Assembly (NCBI GenBank): GCA_020465985.1
Contig: JAANYP010004869.1
Location: 1,178,001-1,242,000 of the forward strand
Source: Centrapalus pauciflorus
Lineage: Eukaryota; Streptophyta; Magnoliopsida; Asterales; Asteraceae
Direction: 5' to 3'
DNA length: 64,000 nt
The notes below the pieces were generated by a model that saw nothing but the letters and a program-made list of their open reading frames with translations, ran no database searches and was not told the origin of the DNA. Of the stretch, positions 1 to 10,203 are shown in pieces. Position numbers and translations under genes: made by a program. Position 1 is the stretch's first letter. Each line of letters begins with the position of its first letter.

Positions 1-1131
1 TTTATACGTACTTCCAATATTATTTCGATTCAGGGTGCAAACTTTTTATAGGTTTTGTAATTTAAAGTTTTCGATTTGATATTTCGGTAAACTGGAACGT
101 ACTGGCTACCATACTCTTACGTACTTTGTCAATATATTGATTTATATTTGCATATTTTCAAAAGTGTTATACTTTCAAGAGTGTTCCAATTGGTGGTTGA
201 ACAATCTAATAATTGATATTATTTTGCATTAATGTTTCATTTATTGACGCTTTATTTTGGATAGCTATTATATTTAAGCAAGTTGATACCAATTATCAAA
301 CTATTCAACTATCAAATTGAGACACTTTTGAAAGTACACATCTTAATTTAGGACCTTTTTAAAGTACACAACCAAATAAATCAAGACGTTGATAAAGAAC
401 GGTTTTAAAGTACACACCTAAATCAAAATACTGATAAGGTACGTGTCAGTATGGTAGCCAGCAATACCGTTTCCAGGTTATCAAACTAACAAATCGAAAC
501 ACTTCGAATCTACAAAACCTAAATGTGTATACAAAAAGTTCACAACCTAAATTGAAACAATATTAAAAATATGTAACTATTTCATGTAATTTTTTCTTTA
601 AGAAAATTTTTTGATCGAGTGGCTTAAAAAATATTCCCAAATTTGTGTCACTGAAGCACTCTTTGCCAAAGGCATACCGAGTGTGTCACGTAATTTCAGT
701 AACCATTTACAAGCTATAACAAATTAAATACACGAGTTTTAATTGGTTAAGAAACTTATCTACAGTTTAAAAAAATGAATGTAAGACTTAACTCCAAATG
801 ATGATCATGTTGAACATAACTACATTTCGATCTGTGTTATTATGCCATATTGCTATGTGTTCTTTCAGTGTGTTGAATTATGTGACGTGCGTTACAACAT
901 TTTAGAAGAACAAATGTTGTATATATAGCTCCTATTATCAAGTTTATAAGCAAAGACAATCAATCTTTATCAGTCATACTGTCATACACACGTATTAATT
1001 AAAACAATCGATATAAAACCCGCACAGATATACTTTGTAGGCAACAAGTTGTCCAAATAACCAAATACCAATGGCTAGAAAACGAATTTGCGATATGGCA
1101 TCACACATTCCGCTTAAATTGTCGAAATTCA
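1..1131. other. AT-rich 3' flank of epoxide hydrolase copy 1; no gene seen
   Basis: No coding exon, RNA gene or element with clear ends was recognised here. The stretch is AT-rich, with stops in all frames, and lies downstream of the minus-strand epoxide hydrolase gene. Confidence 0.5.
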
Positions 1132-1735
1132 TCATGGTTTGAACTGTTTAAAGAATTGTTCGATGTGTTGGTTGATTTCATGGGGTTTTTCCTCTTGGAG
1201 AAAATGGCCTGCTCCTTTCAGTATGATAACATCTTCTAAAAGAGGCACGTCTCTCTTGAATCCCCCGCGTTCTATATATTCTTTCGCACCAATCGAGTTG
1301 TAGGTCAGATCAAGGTCCCCCACGATAAACTTAACTGGTACTTTCACTTGAGCTCCAATCCATGGGGCAGTTAATTCCCAGTTTCTGTAAATTCAAAATA
1401 TAAATTGTTGCTCAATTCATTAATTTCACTATATATGTTGATTAAGTAGCCAGTTTGAATATATATACAACTTACAAGTTCAAGGCTCGGTAGTAGTTTA
1501 GACCTCCGGTAAAGCCTGTTTTCTCGAATTTGGTGGTGTAGTACGCAAGATCTTGTTTTGACATCCAGGAAGGCAATATTATAGGGTCATCCGGCAAGGT
1601 TCCGAATCCAATACCTTTGGGTAGAAAAAGCGGACCAGGCGTGCGATAATTGAAGAAATCGTTTAGAACTCTTTCAGTACCCCATACTGCGAATTCACCT
1701 TCGATTTCTCCTGGTTCCTGATTAATTAATTAATA

Positions 1736-1820
<85 letters not shown>

Positions 1821-2456
1821 TCTATGAGTTAGCGTGCGCAGTCAAGAATAATATAAAATAATGAATCATATGGAATGTTTTATGGATGAAATTAAAGTTC
1901 AATTATATAGTTAAACAAATTAATTAGGTCACTCAAATCTCCATCGAGGGTTTTGGTGACGAGAGATGGAGGAAACCTGAAATCTTATGACGTAGTAATC
2001 GTTTCCGTAGAGAGCACGAAGACCATCAATGGGCTTGAATTTCGGATTTCTTGGAGTGAAAAGAACACTCATATTCACCAAGGCTTTTACTTTATCAGGC
2101 CGATAAAGGCACAAAGCCCAGGCGATTACCGCACCCCAGTCATGTCCCACCACAAACACCTTCTCCTCTTTTGGTGCCGCGATGGTGTTAATGAGCGCCA
2201 CCATGTCACCCACCACATGAAGGGTGGTGAACTTGGAGGGATCGTTTGTCGGTGCACCAGTGGTGTCGCCGTAGCCACGGAGATCAGGTGCCACCGCACG
2301 GTAACCGATCGAGGCAAGGTAAAGCATTTGGTGACGCCAAGTGTACCATAGTTCTGGGAAGCCATGGATGAAGAGGATGGTTGGACCTTTTCCAACCTCT
2401 GCTACGTGAATGTTTATGCCGTTCACTCCCACCATTCTATGATCTATTTTCTCCAT
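1132..2456 (-). CDS. Soluble epoxide hydrolase, tandem copy 1 (3 exons, 324 aa)
   Basis: Alpha/beta-hydrolase-fold epoxide hydrolase, which opens epoxides (for example fatty-acid epoxides) to vicinal diols, usually in the cytosol. Exons on the minus strand are 2456-1977, 1717-1476 and 1384-1132. All junctions are GT-AG and the frame closes at 975 nt. Visible residues are the HGFP oxyanion motif (31-34), nucleophile Asp106 in GHDWGA, lid tyrosines Tyr155 (NDYY) and Tyr236 (LNYYRA), acid Asp266 (GDLDLTY) and base His301 (GAGHF). These match the known plant set with a one-residue offset, and the length is normal for plant enzymes. The start at MEKIDHRM is the first in-frame Met and is shared with the neighbour. 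Intron 1 contains a long (TA)n run. The substrate cannot be told from sequence. It is the downstream member of a head-to-tail pair with the gene at 4040-5316. Confidence 0.93.
1741..1817. repeat. (TA)n microsatellite in intron 1 of epoxide hydrolase copy 1
   Basis: About 38 uninterrupted TA units. The equivalent intron of copy 2 (4682-4836) lacks it, so it expanded or arrived after the duplication. Confidence 0.95.
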
Positions 2457-2625
2457 TTTTATTTTTTTTTGTTGCTTCCTTTTCAGGATGTGGTTCCAAG
2501 TGTACAGATGAGCCTTTTAAGATGTGGACAACGTAAACTTAAAGAAAGACTGTGCAGCCAATCTCTTGAAGAGTTAAGCCAGAACACGTTTCCAATTTCC
2601 ATATTTACTTTGTTACTTTACTTTG

Positions 2626-2660
<35 letters not shown>

Positions 2661-4039
2661 ATCAACTAAGCCCCTGTTTGGTTGGTGCTGAATGAGTCGA
2701 TTCAGCAGTTTTGTAAACCCAATTTCGTACCTTTGACTAGGAATGCTGAACAGAAGAGGTTTACCTTATTACCCTCTTTCACGCCACCAACACTCTCCGT
2801 TCATATTTACCCCCTCCCACATCCATTGCCAACGTGAAATCCTTCCTCTACCCATCACACCATCCAAACACAAAGCAGCAGCGGCCAAATCAAATCAAAG
2901 CATCGACAATTTATAAACATACTCCAAATTGGGTTTTGGTTAAGGAGTTATTTTAAGGATTCAAACCTGGGTCTTTTAGAATGGATTTTAGTCTCGATTT
3001 GGAGAGCAGATTGTTTACCGGTGAAGGCGCTTTTTGTTATGACGGAGAAAGCCAACCGGTGCCAAGACTAGGGTTCAGGATCACACTATCTGTCTGTCTG
3101 ATTTTGTTTTTCCAATGAATAAGCATTAAAATTCAACACCGCTCGGGTGTTCTAGGCGGGGCCAGGATGATGACAATATCGAAGCTCCCGATCACTTCTA
3201 CCTTTTATTGTTCAAAAAATTAAAACTAAAATTCAACACCGGTACACAAACAAAATAAATCATCTAACACAAAACCAGGTGAATAAAATTACGAAAATAA
3301 CCGATGGTTTGCATAAATGTTTAGTCCATTTTACGTATTTCAATTTTACGTAAATGGTAACGTCTACTCTCCGGTATGAAGCGTGTTTTTGGTTATATCA
3401 AAATATCAAATTAGTTGATCAAAAACAACAAAATTCTCATAGTTTAAGTTTTGAATCAAATATCTTCAAATTTTATATTTAGAAGCTTATTAGTTATATA
3501 ATCATATAAAGATTTGGGTTCAAACGAGTACCACTAGTTTTGCGGAGTACCGGAGATACATTGCTTAAAACCATTTTTTTGAATTTTTTTTTTCTAATCA
3601 TTTTTAAATTAATAATACAAGACTACTTGCAAAAAATCACACATAAACACACACTAGAACTATGTGAAACGTGTGTGTTCACATGAACTGTACTGTTGTG
3701 AACGTGTGTTCACAACTAAGCACGTTCACATCAATTTTTTCACGTTCACATGACTTTTAAGATACTAAAAAGTGTGAATGTATATAATTTTTTACGAATA
3801 TTCTTATTTTATTTATTCTAAATGAATATGAAAAAAATTCAAAAACAAAAACTTTTTTTCGGGACAAGTTCACGTCAAAAACCCGTATGTTCACAGGTAC
3901 CCACGGTACTCTGCATTTTTTTTTTGTACTTACATGAACTATATGCATCATATAAATCTTTATCACTCATAATGTCATACATACTAAAATGAGATAATGC
4001 AACATGAATTTGTCAAAATAACTAAATACCAAGAACAAT
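2457..4039. other. Spacer between the two epoxide hydrolase genes
   Basis: Holds the 5' flank of copy 1, a 30-nt A run (2628-2657) and a MITE-like fragment that starts at about 2670 with CCCCTGTTTGGTTGGTGC but has no partner end that I could find. Between about 3530 and 3920, repeated GTGTTCACA/TGTGAACGTG words and a weak inverted pair (GAGTACC near 3528, GGTACTC near 3906) suggest a decayed foldback element. No coding exon was recognised. Confidence 0.5.
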
Positions 4040-5316
4040 TTAAATGATAGCACACACATTCAGCATAGATCGTTGAGAATTTTCATGTTGACTACAGAAT
4101 TGTTTAAAGAATTGATGAATGTGTTGGTTGATTTCGTCAGGTTTTTCTTCATGGAGAAAATGGCCTACACCTTTCAGTATAATCACATCTTCTAAAAGAG
4201 GCACATCTCTCTTGAACCCACCGTTTTCTATATATTCTTTCGCACCCTTGGCGTTATATGTCAGATCAAGGTCGCCAACGATAAACTTAACCGGTACTTT
4301 CAGTTGAGCTCCGGTCCATGTGGCAGTTAATTCCCAGTTTCTGTAAATTTAAAAAATATATATTGTCACTCAATTCAATCATCCATTAATTTCACTGTAT
4401 ATGTTGATTAAGTAGCCAGTTTGAATATGTATAACTTACAAGTTCAAGGCTCGGTAGTAGTTTAGAGCTCCGGTAAAGCCTGTTTTGTCGAATTTAGTGG
4501 TATAGTACGCAAGATCTTGTTTGGACATCCAGGAAGGCAATATTATAGGGTCATCGGGTGAGGTTCCGAATCCAATACCCTTTGGTAGATAAAGCGGACC
4601 AGGCGTGCGATAATTGAAGAAATCGTTTAGAACTCTTTCAGTACCCCATGCTGCGAATTCACCTTCGATTTCTCCAGGTTCCTAGTTAATAAACACAGTC
4701 AAGAATAATATAAAGTAATATATGGAGTGCGATTAGTAAATTAACCCTAGCTAGCTTATCCTTGGTCGTTTATCTCAAGACGCATCTCCATTAAGACAAT
4801 GTTGCGAATTGAATCAATTAAAGACAGATGGAGAACCTGAAATCTTATGACGTAGTAATCGTTTCCATAGAGAGCACGAAGACCATCAATGGGCTTGAAT
4901 TTCGGATTTCTTGGAGTGAAAAGAACACTCATATTTACCAAGGCTTTTACTTTATCAGGTCGATAAAGGCACAAAGCCCAGGCGATCACCGCACCCCAGT
5001 CATGTCCCACCACAAACACCTTCTCCTCATTTGGTGCTGCAATGGTGTTAATGAGCTCCACCATGTCACCCACCACATGAAGGGTGGTGAATTTGGTAGG
5101 GTCGTCTGTGGGTGCACCAGTGGTGTCACCATAGCCACGGAGATCAGGGGCCACTGCATGGTAACCGAGCGATGCAAGGCAAAGCATTTGGTGGCGCCAA
5201 CTGAACCAGATTTCTGGGAAGCCATGAATGAAGAGCATGGTTGGACCTTTGCCAAGCTCTGCTACGTGCATCTTTATGCCATTCACCGCCACCATTCTAT
5301 GCTCTATTTTCTCCAT
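4040..5316 (-). CDS. Soluble epoxide hydrolase, tandem copy 2 (3 exons, 340 aa)
   Basis: Paralogue of the gene at 1132-2456, with the same exon layout: 5316-4837, 4681-4440 and 4340-4040 on the minus strand. Exons 1 and 2 have identical lengths (480 and 242 nt) in both copies. About nine in ten residues of exon 1 agree by eye. The catalytic set is intact: HGFP 31-34, Asp106, Tyr155, Tyr236, Asp266 and His301. The C-terminus differs: copy 1 stops right after FFKQFKP, while copy 2 lacks that stop, changes frame content after FFKQF and runs about 18 residues further, ending in NVCAII. The extension is not a recognisable targeting signal. Expected activity is epoxide hydrolysis as in copy 1; substrate preference may differ at W/F and T/S changes near residues 37-40. 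Confidence 0.93.
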
Positions 5317-5656
5317 TTTTTTTTTGAGTGTGTGTTGTGTGGTTTAATTTCCAGGTTTGCAAAGGAGGCTTTAAAGATGTGGAAAACATAAAGATAAAGA
5401 CTTGGAGATTTGCAAACCAATCTGTTGAAGCCAGAACATGATTCCATACTTTCTTGATCTTTTCCTTTCCTTGATAAAAGATTTGTTCTCTAGCTTATCT
5501 TTTATTTATTTTTTCCAGTCTTTTCCTATTATATTATAAATTAAGAAATGTATGTCTAAAAACTTAACTAAAAATAATCACACATGTTAAAATTAAAAGA
5601 ATTCATCATACATGAGGGGAGAAAAATATTATATATCTTGTCCTACACAAATTCTG

Positions 5657-5716
<60 letters not shown>

Positions 5717-5988
5717 TTCTACTCCCCTAAGTTAGGTGGGTCTCACTCCCACCTGAAGGCTTTTAATAATTTAAATTAATATATTTAATTTTTAACTCGT
5801 TTTAATACAACCTTTTCTAAACTCAAACTCATTTAATATATCTTAAAAACCCACCAAATCAACTCACCTTTTAGTATTAATCTTTTCTACATATTTGATA
5901 ATCATTTCTCAAACAAACAAAATTATAAAAATTAAACTATCTCATGTCTTAAAAACTCACCAAATAAGCGCATCCTAAAAGTTAAAAC
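5317..5988. other. 5' flank of epoxide hydrolase copy 2, with a (TC)n run
   Basis: Presumed promoter side of copy 2. Contains an uninterrupted (TC)n tract at 5659-5710 and otherwise AT-rich sequence. Beyond it starts the CACTA element. Confidence 0.5.
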
Positions 5989-6007
5989 TGCCACTACAAG
6001 AAAATCA

Positions 6008-6545
6008 CCTTTTTGCGGCGACAAATGTCGTCGCTAAAAGTGATAATGTCGTCGCAGAAGACCTATTGCGGCGACATGTCGTCGCAAAAAGGTCGTCGCT
6101 GTAGCCTCGTAGCTAAACATCTTTTGCGACGACATTTTGGCCCTTTTGCGACGACGGTTTCCAGCAATATCGGCTTGACACGTCATCACTTTTTGCGACG
6201 ACAAAGTCGTCGCAACAAGTTTTATGAAAATTAAATCAAAATTAAAATCAAAACCTTTTGCGACGACAATGTCGCCGCTAAAGGGGACATTCTGCGACGA
6301 CATTTCTACTTTTTGCGACGACATTTTGACTTTTTGCGACGACATGTCGCCGCAAAAAGTCAAAATGTCGTCGCAAAAAGTGACATAAAATGCACAGAAA
6401 TAGGGCTTTAGCGACGACATGTCGCCGCAAAAGGCAAAAATGTCGTCGCAAAAGGTGACATAAAATGCACAGAAATAGGGCTTTAGCGACGACATGTCGC
6501 CGCAAAAGGCCAAAATGTCGTCGCAAAAAGTGACATAAAATGCAC
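6008..6545. repeat. Subterminal GCGACGACATGTCGCCGC repeats of the CACTA element
   Basis: Dozens of copies of GCGACGAC and its complement, many arranged as palindromes (for example TTTTTGCGACGACATGTCG next to CCGCAAAAAG). A 75-bp unit starting TGACATAAAATGCAC occurs at 6381, 6456 and 6531. In En/Spm such clustered motifs are the binding sites of the TnpA-type protein. Because the 75-bp unit is a multiple of three, it creates long spurious reading frames here. Confidence 0.9.
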
Positions 6546-6714
6546 AAATTTTGGCTGTTTTTTTTGGCCCCCAATCGGGTTATAGAAACCTGTTCGCTGC
6601 ATTTACAATTTGATATTTTCCAACAAACTCAAATTTAATATATTTCAAACCAACAATAGTTACAAAAGTTATCAAATAAGCATTTACAATTAAAAAAACA
6701 TTACATAATATAAA

Positions 6715-8966
6715 CTAATAATCATCTTCGTCTTCGTCGTTTTCCTCGTTTTCGTCATCTTCCGAGTCTTCGTCATAACCAGGAACGTCTATATTCGCGG
6801 CTCTTAACGCATTGTATAAAAGTTCTTGTCGAGCCATTAGTTTTTGTTGCTTTTTTGTTTGTCGAGCAACTAGTTTATCAACTTCGGCTTTTGAATACGT
6901 TTCTGGTTGTGATTGAGACTTTGAACTCGAAAAACTTCCTGGTAACTTTCTCCCAATTCCTCGATTATGACCTCGGCGTTCTCCCAACACTTGAGACAAT
7001 ATCTGTTCTTCGGTCATCGGATTCGAACTTCCGGCTTGACTATTCCGAAGCTGCTCCATCTCATGCTGTATAATTACAAAAAAATTTCGATATTATATAT
7101 ATTTCATAATAAACACTAAAAGAAAATATTTATATACAATTTCATGCATTTAAGTAAAACAATTACTTACATATTGTCGTGCGGCAATGTCATTGGCGAA
7201 AACGTTGTTCCGACGATGCATATCACCAAACTGGTCGATGATACTAGGAAATTGACCCGTCGTAGGGTCGTACTGTAACACATTTAATATATATGTAAAT
7301 AAAAACATATATATCAAATATTAACGTGTATAAATTACCAACTAATATTACAATAACTCTATATGTCATCGCTAAAGAATACATACCATTTTTATACCAA
7401 CTTACTAACTATATATATACATATCAAGTCTATATATTACCAAATTATCAAGTATCTTACCAACTATATGTAATTGTATAAAACAACCATCATTTATGCA
7501 TATCAAGTCTATACAAATTATCAAGAATACATATCAAGTCTATGCATATCAAATCTATACAACCATCATTAGTGCATATCAAGTATATAACAACCATCAT
7601 TGTTGCATATCAAGTGTATACAAAAGTCTATACAACCATCAAGAATACATATCACCATCATAATAATACCTTTTGCCAACTAATATTACAACAAGTCCAT
7701 ATATTACCAAATTATCAAGTATCTTACCAACTATATGTAATTGTATAAAACAACCATCATTTATGCATATCAAGTCTATACAAATTATCAAGAATACATA
7801 TCAAGTCTATGCATATCAAATCTATACAACCATCATTAGTGCATATCAAGTATATAACAACCATCATTGTTGCATATCAAGTGTATACAAAAGTCTATAC
7901 AACCATCAAGAATACATATCACCATCATAATAATACCTTTTGCCAACTAATATTACAACAAGTCCATATATTACCAAATTATCAAGTATCTTACCAACTA
8001 TATGTAATTGTATAAAACAACCATCATTTATGCATATCAAGTCTATACAAATTATCAAGAATACATATCAAGTCTATGCATATCAAATCTATACAACCAT
8101 CATTAGTGCATATCAAGTATATAACAACCATCATTTAGAAATAAAGTGACTTACACGACGATCTTGTATTTGAACGTATGCTTGGGATCCATGATAACTT
8201 GGATAGAGTTGTTTGGCTCTATTTGCGGCATTTACAACTCCTCGATGCATGGTTCCCTCTTGCATAAAGTAGTCACAATACTTGTGCCACTCATCAATTT
8301 CTATTTCTTCGGGAGGGGAATTTCGGATTTCATCCGGACGTTCGTACCCCCCTCGATTGCTAAAGTATTTTATTTTAAAACGGGATTTTCGATCTTTAAA
8401 TCTAGATGCACATTGTGCATTAACTCCCGCAACTATTTGTGACGAATGTGGACCCGACAAGTGAGGTCCCATGTCAAAATATGTCTGCAATTTATAAAAA
8501 AGAGTCATGTTAGTGTGTATTTTGATGTCTTTACAAAAATATATATTAAACAAATTTAACCTGTAGTTCAGGCCATAAAGGGGCTTTTAGATGATCGGGT
8601 ACATCACTCCACGAATTAAAATATTTGGGGACGTCACCCACAAAAGCCCCGATCAAATTGTTGAAGCCGCTAGCATTATCTCCAAGGGCTCGATACGTCC
8701 CCTGTTTAGTATCAAATCTAATGGGCAACGGTCGTTGCCCATTCTTTTTCCATAATTTTCTTAGAGTTTCATTTGTGGTTTTTCCACGAGTCTTTGAACC
8801 TACAATTCAAATTAACCAACATGAATAACACAAATAATTAAACAAATAAAAACTAAAAATGTCTAAAAACTTTCTTAATACTTTGACAAATGGATGGTGG
8901 TTGCCAAGAACCCCCGGGAGGATCACCACCACAATCACCACCGTGGCCAGTCGCTACAGTCGTCAT
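6715..8966 (-). CDS. CACTA accessory transposase, Transposase_24 (Ptta/En/Spm) type, 5 exons, 368 aa
   Basis: Exons on the minus strand: 8966-8882, 8799-8561, 8484-8155, 7272-7171 and 7065-6715. All junctions are GT-AG and the frame closes at 1107 nt, so the gene looks intact. The first exon starts MTTVATGHGGD. The central exons (GSKTRGKTTNETLRKLW, the RFDTKQGTYRALGDN block, then a Lys/Arg-rich stretch and WHKYCDYFMQEGT) resemble the plant Ptta/En/Spm protein family that acts with a separate TnpD-type transposase. The C-terminus is strongly acidic, ending DEENDEDEDDY-like. The expected role is DNA binding to subterminal repeats and possibly transposition support. Intron 3 holds a 267-bp tandem repeat. 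Whether the gene is expressed, and whether the assigned first exon is correct, is inference. Confidence 0.78.
7426..8134. repeat. 267-bp tandem repeat, about 2.7 copies, inside transposase intron 3
   Basis: Copies start with AAGTC(C/T)ATATATTACC at 7426, 7693 and 7960. Copies 2 and 3 are nearly identical. Within each unit the short motif CATATCAAGT(C/G)TATACAA recurs several times. The array accounts for repeated identical open frames in this interval, which are not genes. Confidence 0.95.
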
Positions 8967-9218
8967 CTGTAAAAATATTAGAAGTATAACCTACAAAACA
9001 AACATTAGTGTATGTTGGCAGTTCAATAAACATATTGAAAAAACAACTCAATAAACATATTATAACTAATTAATGTCTTTACAAATTACAACTTCAAATC
9101 AATCAGATTCATCACTGGAACAATAACGTATTTCACACTCATTGTCAGACTCCAAATTATCACTGTCAGAATTATCAACAAGTCTCCGTCGCATTTTCCT
9201 CTTTTCCTTGTAGTGTGC

Positions 9219-9796
9219 CGACCAACAAGTATTTATAAATATTAATGTTAAAGGTATTATATTTTAATTATAAATTTAAATATTTTTATTATTTTTATTT
9301 TCATCATTGGTAAAATTATTAATATATTTAATTTTTAACTCGTCTTAATACAACCTTTTCAATCAATGATATATATTTTGTATAAAATAAGTTTTTCACC
9401 CAGATATATTCAATATATTATGCAAAATAATCACGCATAAAAAAGGATGATAGATCGGGATTATTATTCCCACACATTTATATTATTTTCAGTTGAACGC
9501 ATAATAGAATGACCAATTATAACAAGTCGATTGTTATAAGTGTTAAAAGTAAAAGATTAATGATATATAAATATTGAAAAAATATCATGATAGTCAAAAT
9601 TAAAATAGTAAAAGATAATTGTTATTTTTTATTTTTATGCCTAATAAATAAAATGATAATCATGATGACGACAGAGAAATAATAAATTTCAAGGCCTTTA
9701 ATTTGGATATTAATAATATGATGTTCGTGAAGCTAGCTCTTCAAATGCTTATTCATAAAAACAAAGCAAAAATTCTGAAATTAATAGATGTTTATT
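9219..9796. other. AT-rich spacer right of the CACTA element
   Basis: No gene or element end recognised. Confidence 0.4.
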
Positions 9797-9804
9797 TGTG
9801 TGTG

Positions 9805-9886
<82 letters not shown>
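9797..9886. repeat. (TG)n then (TA)n microsatellite
   Basis: Short TG run at 9797-9810 followed by TA units from 9812 to 9886. It abuts the foldback element starting at 9887. Confidence 0.95.
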
Positions 9887-9889
<3 letters not shown>

Positions 9890-10131
9890 GGGAGTTCGAT
9901 GGAAAACCACCATGCACCTGAAAACTTGTGAAAACTGCACTGCACCACCACAAATGCATCAAATTCCCCGCGCAATACATCAAAATCCCGCGCGATGCAT
10001 CAAATTTTCCGCGTGATGCATCACCTTATTTACGATCATGCCACCGCGTTTTTCATGAAATGCACCAAATCGGACGGTTTGCATATGTTTCCATAGTTTT
10101 CAGGTGCATAGTGGTTTTCCATTGAACCCAC

Positions 10132-10134
<3 letters not shown>
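9887..10134. mobile_element. TA-flanked foldback element A, 248 bp
   Basis: The left arm reads GAGGGGAGTTCGATGGAAAA and continues CCACCATGCACCTGAAAACT. The right arm is its inverted counterpart, ending GGTTTTCCATTGAACCCACC then CC. Arms of about 40 bp match with few changes. The core has degenerate repeats of GATGCATCA with CGCG neighbours. (TA)n lies directly on both sides. No coding capacity. The same family recurs at 37891-38117 and 38523-38800. Confidence 0.85.

Positions 10135-10200
<66 letters not shown>
10135..10200. repeat. (TA)n microsatellite between elements A and B
   Basis: About 33 TA units joining the right end of element A to the left end of element B. Confidence 0.95.

Positions 10201-10203
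<3 letters not shown>

Larger units (their letters stand above)
5992..9215 (-). mobile_element. CACTA (En/Spm) transposon, 3.2 kb, with both ends and TSD
   Basis: The left end reads CACTACAAGAAAA and the right end reads TTTTCCTTGTAGTG. These are near-identical TIRs in inverted orientation. The flanking three bases are TGC at 5989-5991 and TGC at 9216-9218, the 3-bp target duplication expected for CACTA elements. Inside are GCGACGAC-rich subterminal repeats at the left end and one minus-strand five-exon transposase-type gene. No TnpD-type (Transposase_21) gene is present, so the element is probably non-autonomous or relies on a partner. Strand is given as that of the internal gene. Confidence 0.93.

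Noticed and set aside
1953..2351. Plus-strand frames opposite epoxide hydrolase exon 1 (also 4828-5391)
   Set aside because: They are antisense shadows of conserved coding exons with no independent support.
3120..3220. Possible SINE tail (GTTCAAAAAA)
   Set aside because: No convincing A or B box upstream.
6034..6574. Frames rich in FLRRHV and MSSQK repeats
   Set aside because: They are translations of the CACTA subterminal repeats (75-bp unit) and have no gene structure.
7542..8149. Repeated identical frames of 68-85 codons
   Set aside because: They fall in the 267-bp tandem repeat inside an intron.
9703..9983. Frames of IYIYIY repeats (also at 37.2, 37.8 and 58.8 kb)
   Set aside because: They are (TA)n microsatellite translations.
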